A DNA stretch of 64,000 nucleotides, taken from Alteromonas salexigens. GTDB lineage: Bacteria; Pseudomonadota; Gammaproteobacteria; Enterobacterales; Alteromonadaceae. A program made the position numbers and the translations under genes. Where the stretch lies: the NCBI RefSeq assembly GCF_025628895.1, contig NZ_JAOTJC010000008.1:62001-126000 (forward strand), in the 5' to 3' direction. Of the stretch, positions 57,520-64,000 are shown one piece after another. How positions within the stretch are numbered: the first letter of the stretch is position 1; every line of letters starts with the position of its first letter. The notes below the pieces were generated by a model, which searched no databases, was not told the origin of the DNA, and worked only from the letters and a program-made list of their open reading frames with translations.

Positions 57520-58476
57520 ATGAGTATACAGTTTTTGGATTTCGAACAGCCGATTGCCGAATTAGAAGCAAAAATTGAAGAGCTACGGCTGGTAAACCAG
57601 GGCGGTGAATTTGATGTAGGGATTGAAGAAGAAATCAATCGCCTGCGCAGCAAAAGCGGGGATCTGACCCGTAAGATTTTCTCCGACCTGGGCGCCTGGC
57701 AGGTTTCACAACTGGCCCGCCATCCTATGCGGCCCTATACACTGGATTATGTAGGCCGGATCTTTACGGATTTTGATGAGCTGGCCGGTGATCGTGCCTA
57801 TGCCGATGACAAAGCTATTGTCGGCGGCCTGGCCATGCTGGACGATCAGCCTATTATGCTGATTGGCCACCAGAAAGGCCGGGATACTCACGAAAAAATC
57901 AAACGTAATTTCGGCATGCCTAAGCCTGAGGGCTACCGCAAAGCATTACGCCTGATGAAGATGGCGGAACGCTTTAACCTGCCTATCGTCACCCTGATTG
58001 ACACGCCGGGAGCTTATCCGGGTGTAGGTGCGGAAGAACGTGGTCAGAGTGAAGCCATTGCCCGCAACTTATTCGAAATGGCTGAAATCCGCGTCCCTAT
58101 CGTGTGCACGGTAATAGGTGAAGGCGGCTCAGGCGGCGCGCTGGCCATTGGTGTGGGTGATCGGGTGAACATGCTGCAATACTCCACCTATTCGGTTATT
58201 TCACCGGAAGGCTGTGCGTCAATTCTGTGGAAGAGCGCCGAAAAGGCACCACAGGCAGCCGAAGCGATGGGTGTAAGTGCGCCTAAAATCAAAGAGCTGG
58301 GGCTGATTAATGCCATTGTTGAAGAGCCTCTCGGCGGCGCGCATCGCGATCACGATGGTATGGCGGCAAATCTGAAAGCCACTATTAAACAACAGTTAAG
58401 CCAGCTGCAAAGCCTCGATATCGACACCCTGATGGAAGAACGATACGAGCGCATTATGTCGTTCGGTTACTGCTGA
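57520..58476 (+). CDS. accA: acetyl-CoA carboxylase carboxyltransferase subunit alpha
   Basis: 318 residues. The N-terminal [19 protein letters not shown] helix, then [19 protein letters not shown] near 118-136, [20 protein letters not shown] near 157-176 and [17 protein letters not shown] near 205-221. It transfers the carboxyl from biotin to acetyl-CoA with AccD, first committed step of fatty acid synthesis. It lies 42 bases after dnaE, as in E. coli. Confidence 0.98.
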   Translation: MSIQFLDFEQPIAELEAKIEELRLVNQGGEFDVGIEEEINRLRSKSGDLTRKIFSDLGAWQVSQLARHPMRPYTLDYVGRIFTDFDELAGDRAYADDKAIVGGLAMLDDQPIMLIGHQKGRDTHEKIKRNFGMPKPEGYRKALRLMKMAERFNLPIVTLIDTPGAYPGVGAEERGQSEAIARNLFEMAEIRVPIVCTVIGEGGSGGALAIGVGDRVNMLQYSTYSVISPEGCASILWKSAEKAPQAAEAMGVSAPKIKELGLINAIVEEPLGGAHRDHDGMAANLKATIKQQLSQLQSLDIDTLMEERYERIMSFGYC

Positions 58477-58503
58477 TTGTGCACTTCCAGGTAACGACGC
58501 ATC

Positions 58504-59814
58504 ATGACCCACGCTGTTGTTAATACAGTTGGTGCGTCGTTAGCCGAGCTGCTTGCTGAAGCCAACATAAACGCCTCCCAGACCCTGGTCGTTGGCTTCT
58601 CGGGCGGGATAGACTCTACTGTCCTGCTTTATGCGGCACACCAGTTTGCTCAGCAAACCGGCTACCCGCTCACAGCCTGCTATGTGAACCACGGACTCAG
58701 CCCCAACGCCGGCCAGTGGCAACAGCATTGTCTTAAGCTTTGCCAACAATTAGCCATACCTTTCACACCCCTCACCGTACAAGTTGCCACCGGCAAGCAA
58801 GTAAGCACCGAAGCTGCTGCCAGAGAGGCCCGTTATGCGGCGCTTACCGCTTTCTGCCGTGACCACGATGGCGTGTTGCTGTTGGGTCAGCATCAGGATG
58901 ATCAACTGGAAACCGTATTACTGCAGCTTAAGCGCGGGGCTGGGCCGCAGGGGTTATCGGGAATGCCTGCCTGTTATGTGCGGGGCACAACTACTATTCT
59001 CAGGCCCATGCTGAGCGTCAGTCGGCGTGAGGTGGAACAGTGTGCCAGTGATTTGTCACTGCCATATATACACGATGAATCGAATTTTGATGAGCAGTAT
59101 GATCGCAACTTCTTGCGTCACCGTGTTTTACCGCTGCTCACTGCCCGCTGGCCTGCGCTGGCAAGTACCGTTTCCCGCAGCGCATCGCTGTGTGCAGAAC
59201 AAACGGCACTGTTAGAGAAAGAAGCCAGTCAGCGTCTGAATGCCGTCATGCTGGACACCCACCGCTTATCAGTGACTAAGCTCAGCGAATTCAGTGCGCC
59301 CTGGCAGCGCGCTATTGTGCGGCAATGGTTTATGCTGCATAGCCACAATATGCCGTCTCAGCGCCAGCTGCAGGAAATTCTCGATATGCTAAATGCGCAG
59401 CAGGATGCAGCGCCTAAGGTGACATTGGGTAACGTTTCCCTGCGTCGCTTCCGTGAGGCCTTGTACTGGGTGCCGGGTGAGGAGCGTGTGGCCACATTAG
59501 AAGAACAAACACTTCCAATTAATCAGCCGGTTTGGTTAGCCGCACTGGACCTCACTATCACGGTGACCGATAACTTTGCTAAACCCGGCAACTGGACGTT
59601 GCAGCCGGTGACGTTAAGCTACCGTATAACGCCAGCCCATACCGGGCATAGTAAGCCGCTCAAACAGTGGTTTAAACAATGGGGCGTGCCGCCGTGGGGG
59701 CGTAATCCTGTGGCAATAGTGTATCGGGAGGAGCAGGCCATGGCCTGTGTTTATCCGAATAATTTGCTTGTACTTGCGGGAATTCCAGATGAAGTCGTAA
59801 TAAAGCGGGTATAA
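58504..59814 (+). CDS. tilS: TilS, tRNA(Ile)-lysidine synthetase
   Basis: 436 residues (E. coli 432). The N-terminal PP-loop motif SGGIDS is at 33-38, LLGQHQDDQLETVLLQLKRG follows near 125-144, and the central and C-terminal domains have the family substrate regions (SNFDEQYDRNFLRHRVLPLL near 192; GHSKPLKQWFKQWGVPPW near 380). It modifies C34 of tRNA-Ile(CAU) to lysidine. Last gene of the plus-strand cluster; it converges on a diguanylate cyclase gene. Confidence 0.97.
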   Translation: MTHAVVNTVGASLAELLAEANINASQTLVVGFSGGIDSTVLLYAAHQFAQQTGYPLTACYVNHGLSPNAGQWQQHCLKLCQQLAIPFTPLTVQVATGKQVSTEAAAREARYAALTAFCRDHDGVLLLGQHQDDQLETVLLQLKRGAGPQGLSGMPACYVRGTTTILRPMLSVSRREVEQCASDLSLPYIHDESNFDEQYDRNFLRHRVLPLLTARWPALASTVSRSASLCAEQTALLEKEASQRLNAVMLDTHRLSVTKLSEFSAPWQRAIVRQWFMLHSHNMPSQRQLQEILDMLNAQQDAAPKVTLGNVSLRRFREALYWVPGEERVATLEEQTLPINQPVWLAALDLTITVTDNFAKPGNWTLQPVTLSYRITPAHTGHSKPLKQWFKQWGVPPWGRNPVAIVYREEQAMACVYPNNLLVLAGIPDEVVIKRV

Positions 59815-59824
59815 CTGGCAACGT

Positions 59825-59841
59825 CTTGCCGCCCCGGCAAG
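59825..59841. terminator. hairpin between convergent tilS and diguanylate cyclase genes
   Basis: CTTGCCG-CCC-CGGCAAG forms a 7-pair GC-rich stem in the 33-base gap between the two stops. There is no T-run, so termination is uncertain. Confidence 0.4.
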
Positions 59842-59847
59842 CAGATA

Positions 59848-60753
59848 TTAAGCAGCCTGGTAAGCGTTTTTGCCGCCGGCTTTGGCTTTATAAAGTGCTT
59901 TATCGGCGCGATCAAACAACGCATTCATATCATCGTTATCACGGTAATTCGCCCCACCCACACTTACCGTCACATTGTGACGACTTAGTAAGGCTGATGT
60001 GCGGATCCGCTCCCGCAGACGAATGGCCGCCGCTTTTAAGTGCTCGCCGCTCTGGCAATCCAGTAAACAGCAAAATTCATCGCCACCGAAGCGGAATGCT
60101 TCATCTTCGCCCCGCAGCGACTGTGAGATCTGGCTGGCCACGTCAATCAGCACACTGTCTCCTTCACGATGACCCCGGGAGTCGTTAATGGCTTTAAAGT
60201 TATCCAAATCAATGACCAGCAAACCAAATGATTGCATGTGACGCTGAGCGCGGCATATAAGACGGGAATAAGCATCGTTAAAGCCATTACGGTTACCGAG
60301 CCCGGTCAGTGAGTCCTTGGTGGCCAGTGTTCTCAGCCTGGCATACTCCACTGCGTGGCGCAGCTGGGGGGTAAACAACTGATGCAGCTGTGCCAGCCTG
60401 GCTCTGACAGAGGAGCCAGGCTCTTTATTAAAGGTGTAATACACACTTTTTGGCTGGTCTGGCAGTCCGGAGAGTCTGCCCACCAAAGGCAATTCTATGC
60501 CGACGCTGCGACTATGGGTATGTTCACCAAACACCAGTTGTCTTGCATAATCGGTTATACACAAGCTGGCCACGCCGGTAATCTGACTGAGCTGCCGGAA
60601 ATACACGGCGCCAAGGGTATCGAGGTCGATGGTAGACAATAACTGGTTGATAAATGCGTTGAGCTGAGTAGCCGGTATGGGGGAGCCGGCATCGGCTGGC
60701 GCATAATAATTGTCATGGACTGTGCTATCGTAGATAGTAGTAGTGAAATCCAT
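59848..60753 (-). CDS. diguanylate cyclase (GGDEF) with uncharacterised N-terminal region
   Basis: 301 residues. Residues 1-140 have no transmembrane helix and no recognised sensor fold. The GGDEF domain (about 143-300) starts DSLTGLGNRNGFNDAYSRLI, has GGDEF at 223-227 and an intact inhibitory-site RGED five residues before it (214-217). It should make cyclic di-GMP and be product-inhibited, unlike the cyclase at 23016-24530. Cytoplasmic; monocistronic. Confidence 0.88.
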   Translation of the reverse strand: MDFTTTIYDSTVHDNYYAPADAGSPIPATQLNAFINQLLSTIDLDTLGAVYFRQLSQITGVASLCITDYARQLVFGEHTHSRSVGIELPLVGRLSGLPDQPKSVYYTFNKEPGSSVRARLAQLHQLFTPQLRHAVEYARLRTLATKDSLTGLGNRNGFNDAYSRLICRAQRHMQSFGLLVIDLDNFKAINDSRGHREGDSVLIDVASQISQSLRGEDEAFRFGGDEFCCLLDCQSGEHLKAAAIRLRERIRTSALLSRHNVTVSVGGANYRDNDDMNALFDRADKALYKAKAGGKNAYQAA

Positions 60754-60885
60754 GGTCGTACCCTTAGTGTTAGCTCAAAATCAACATGGTGGTCGGTGTT
60801 GGCGCGAGGCGGTAAATAATTGACACATCGCGCGTAAACAACTGACTTAAAGCAATATGTATGCCTGTAATGGAAAGGAGAGCGT

Positions 60886-62859
60886 GTGATAGGCAGTGGT
60901 TTCGTTCAAATAGTCGTACTCATGCTGCTGGCAGTGATTTGTGTGGGGCTGTTCAAGCGCTTTCATCTACCACCTATTCTGGCTTATCTGTTCGCTGGTG
61001 TACTGGCTGGGCCGCAATTACTCTCATTGTTTACGCACCCGGAAGAAATGCATCTGCTGGCGGAAATCGGCATTGTGTTTCTGTTGTTCTCACTAGGCCT
61101 GGAGTTCTCGTTACCCAAACTTATGGCGATGCGCAGCCTGGTATTCGGGGTGGGGCTGGGGCAAATGGTGCTGACCACGCTGGTCTTTTCACTGTTGCCC
61201 TATTGGCTGTTAGATTTATCAATGGCAGCCTCCATCGTGATAGGAGGCGCAATTGCGCTGAGTTCCACCGCCATCGTGATCAAACAGGTCACGGAAAGCG
61301 GCATTATTAACAACCGTCGAACACAACTGGCTATCAGTATTCTGCTATTTCAGGATCTGGCCGTGGTGCCGTTTTTGATCGCAATTCCTTTGTTGTCCGG
61401 TTCTGAAGACGTCAGTGTGGTCAGTCTGCTGGCAGGCGCGTTACTAAAGGGTGTGCTGGTTATTGCGTTATTGCTGTCCATTGGTAAGTGGATACTGCCA
61501 TGGGTATTCCGCGAAGTGGCCCGGACCCGCACCGACGAACTGTTTGTGCTTACCACCATATTAGTGTCGCTGTTGGCCGCCGGGCTGACCTATGTGTCTG
61601 GCCTGTCTATGGCACTGGGGGCATTTCTGGCCGGGATGATGCTTGGGGAAAGTCAGTATCGCTATCAGCTTGAAGCCGATATCCGGCCTTTCCGGGATAT
61701 TCTCATGGGCTTGTTCTTTGTTACTGTGGGGATGCAGCTCGACTTACAGGTGCTGTGGCAAAGCGGCCACTGGATCATCGGTGGTGTACTGTTGTTAATG
61801 GCGGCAAAAGTGGTGTTGGTGCGTCTGGCTGCCATGTTCTTCAAGTGCGACCCGGTAGATGCCTGGTCTGCGGGGTTTAAACTCTGTCAGATTGGCGAGT
61901 TCAGCTTTGTTATTGCGTCGCTGGCCACTACCCATGGTGTGATCACCTCTCAGCAGTCGTCAGTGCTGGTCAGTATGGGGGTCATTAGTATGGCGCTCAC
62001 TCCCTGGCTGATAGATAAAAGTCTGACGGCTGCCCAGTTGTTGGTTCGCCAACCCCACATTGAGGAGGACGAGCCGGGCAGTTATTCAAAAGAGCTGCTG
62101 TCTGACCATGTGGTGATTGCCGGGTTTGGACGGGTAGGGCAGTCGGTAGCAAAAATGCTGAAAATGGAGGGGATCCCGTTTATCGCCATTGATGGCGACC
62201 CGGTGCGGGTTTTTGAAAGCCGCAATGCCGGCGAGCCCATTTTGTTCGGCGATGCCAGTCAAAAAGACATTCTGCTCAATGCCGGTCTGAGTCGCGCGAA
62301 ACTGATGCTGGTGACGTTTGATCAACCCTACAAAGCCGAGCAGGTCATCGACGCCTCCCGGCAGATACGTGACAACATTGAAGTGATGGTGCGCACCAAG
62401 CGGGATTATCAACTGGAAGCCTTATACAAGGCCGGGGCCTCTCAGGTGGTGCCGGAATTGCAGGAGGGAAGCCTGATGCTGATTTCCCAGGTACTGCACT
62501 ATGCCGGTGTACCTATGTCGCGAATTCTTAAGCGGGTACGGGCAGAGCGAAAAGGACGGTATGATCATCTGCACGGCTTTTATCCAGGTGAGACCACACA
62601 AATAAGCTATGGTACCGAAGATAAACTGGAATTCATTCACGCGGTGGTGCTTAACAACCGGGCTTACTGCCTGGGTAAAACTCTGGAAGAACTGGATTTG
62701 CAAAGCATGCGGGTGAAAATAAAAGGGCTGCGCCGAGCCGGTACCGAAGTGGCGGAACCTGACGGTAGCGCCAGCCTGCAAAGTGGCGACGTGCTGGTGA
62801 TTGCAGGAAAACCCCGGCGGGTGGAGCGGGCCGAACGCTTTTTACTGGAAGGTGGCTGA
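60886..62859 (+). CDS. KefB/KefC-type monovalent cation:proton antiporter (CPA2)
   Basis: 657 residues starting at GTG 60886 (GGAAAGGAG upstream). An N-terminal CPA2 membrane domain of about 12 helices (HLPPILAYLFAGVLAGP near 27; FSLGLEFSLPKL near 69; LFQDLAVVPFLIA near 151) precedes a RCK N-domain with VVIAGFGRVGQSVAKML (about 407-423). A TrkA-C domain follows (about 565-655). It should exchange K+ or Na+ for H+ with nucleotide-gated control. KefB, KefC and YbaL subtypes cannot be told apart here. No KefG/KefF-type partner is adjacent. Confidence 0.9.
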   Translation: MIGSGFVQIVVLMLLAVICVGLFKRFHLPPILAYLFAGVLAGPQLLSLFTHPEEMHLLAEIGIVFLLFSLGLEFSLPKLMAMRSLVFGVGLGQMVLTTLVFSLLPYWLLDLSMAASIVIGGAIALSSTAIVIKQVTESGIINNRRTQLAISILLFQDLAVVPFLIAIPLLSGSEDVSVVSLLAGALLKGVLVIALLLSIGKWILPWVFREVARTRTDELFVLTTILVSLLAAGLTYVSGLSMALGAFLAGMMLGESQYRYQLEADIRPFRDILMGLFFVTVGMQLDLQVLWQSGHWIIGGVLLLMAAKVVLVRLAAMFFKCDPVDAWSAGFKLCQIGEFSFVIASLATTHGVITSQQSSVLVSMGVISMALTPWLIDKSLTAAQLLVRQPHIEEDEPGSYSKELLSDHVVIAGFGRVGQSVAKMLKMEGIPFIAIDGDPVRVFESRNAGEPILFGDASQKDILLNAGLSRAKLMLVTFDQPYKAEQVIDASRQIRDNIEVMVRTKRDYQLEALYKAGASQVVPELQEGSLMLISQVLHYAGVPMSRILKRVRAERKGRYDHLHGFYPGETTQISYGTEDKLEFIHAVVLNNRAYCLGKTLEELDLQSMRVKIKGLRRAGTEVAEPDGSASLQSGDVLVIAGKPRRVERAERFLLEGG

Positions 62860-62894
62860 ATCCGGCAACTAGGCGACTGCCTTATGCAGATAAA

Positions 62895-63131
62895 TTAAGC
62901 CACGCGGTCTTTTTCTAAATCTTTAAATTTCTTTTTCAGCTCGTAACTGTCATCAGTGACAATTTTTTCGAGTGTTGCTACCCGTTCTTTCAGCTGTTCA
63001 ATTTGCTGCTCCAGTTCTGCTTTTTCGGCTTTGCCCATTCCGCTTGGCTTGCTTTTGGCCGCCTGGATAATCTGGACGATGACCCAGCCACAAATCGCGA
63101 TAATAGCAACGGCAGTCAGGTTGATAGGCAT
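62895..63131 (-). CDS. PspB-like small membrane protein with coiled coil
   Basis: 78 residues from ATG at 63131 (MPINLTAVAIIAICGW), AAGGAA in the ribosome-binding position; a start at 63161 adds 10 residues. One transmembrane helix (about 6-24) is followed by a charged coiled coil with LKERVATLEKIVTDDSYELK, resembling the C-terminal region of phage-shock PspB. No pspA, pspC or pspF is adjacent, so an orphan PspB-like protein or an unrelated small coiled-coil protein are both possible. Confidence 0.7.
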   Translation of the reverse strand: MPINLTAVAIIAICGWVIVQIIQAAKSKPSGMGKAEKAELEQQIEQLKERVATLEKIVTDDSYELKKKFKDLEKDRVA

Positions 63132-63363
63132 AACGAATTCCTTCTTGGCAATGAATAACAATAAGTGTAATGGTTAAATGCAGGGTTAGCCTTATTTTTT
63201 ACATGGCTAACACCACACTGGCCATTCGGGTATACTTACGCTTGTGTACGACAGTAACGCCGCATTGCACTATACTAAGCAAATCCATAGCCAATAATAA
63301 ATTGTTTTGTATTTCAAAATGTTGCAGATATCACCGCGAGACACTGTCAGTGCATTTAGTTAA

Positions 63364-64000
<637 letters not shown>

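Overview
The window is a continuous stretch of gammaproteobacterial chromosome with roughly balanced base composition. Gene order and protein sequence point to a marine member of the Alteromonadales, most likely Alteromonadaceae (Alteromonas/Aestuariibacter-like). Reasons: ccm genes followed by mlaA, an NAD-type isocitrate dehydrogenase, proteins of the DUF3192, DUF3301 and DUF3549 types, and the block syd / csrB-type RNA / yqcC-truC-yqcA. The genus is inferred from memory. No mobile element, prophage, tRNA, rRNA or CRISPR array was seen.

Layout. 1-5.3 kb: 3' part of the cytochrome c maturation operon (ccmE end, ccmF, ccmG, ccmH, ccmI) and mlaA, all overlapping by a few bases. 5.4-8.3 kb (minus strand): galE with a small membrane protein, then a POT-family peptide transporter. 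8.5-17.8 kb: a surface polysaccharide locus, with an ABC-type capsule exporter (lipoprotein, KpsD-, KpsM-, KpsT- and KpsE-like, minus strand) divergent from wecA, two GT2 glycosyltransferases and galU. 17.8-25.4 kb: mainly minus-strand genes (comEA-like, NAD-IDH, HDOD protein, DUF3192 protein, ppnN, a diguanylate cyclase, queF). 25.5-35.4 kb: the region that in E. coli reads queF-syd-csrB-yqcC-truC-yqcA. Here syd and the RNA are separated by a DUF3192 lipoprotein, a GNAT protein and an AT-richer block (DUF3015 protein, DUF4105/Lnb-type protein, lipoprotein hydrolase). A DUF3301/DUF3549 pair lies between the RNA and yqcC.

35.5-59.8 kb: the classical housekeeping supercluster. dapD-glnD-map are on the minus strand, divergent from rpsB-tsf, pyrH-frr-uppS-cdsA-dxr-rseP-bamA-skp, then fabZ-lpxA-lpxB-rnhB-dnaE-accA-tilS. 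It joins translation, isoprenoid and phospholipid synthesis, outer-membrane assembly, lipid A synthesis and replication. lpxD, normally between skp and fabZ, is not there; a terminator-like hairpin takes its place. 59.8-64 kb: a second diguanylate cyclase, a KefB/C-type antiporter, a PspB-like small protein, tadA, and the 3' end of an unidentified minus-strand gene at the right edge.

Most notable items: an approximately 507-nt CsrB-type RNA (31922-32428) with about 36 GGA motifs and a GacA/UvrY-type box upstream; the missing lpxD; a pseudoknot-capable rpsB leader behind a growth-rate-type promoter; and the AT-rich DUF3015-DUF4105-hydrolase block inserted beside the RNA gene.
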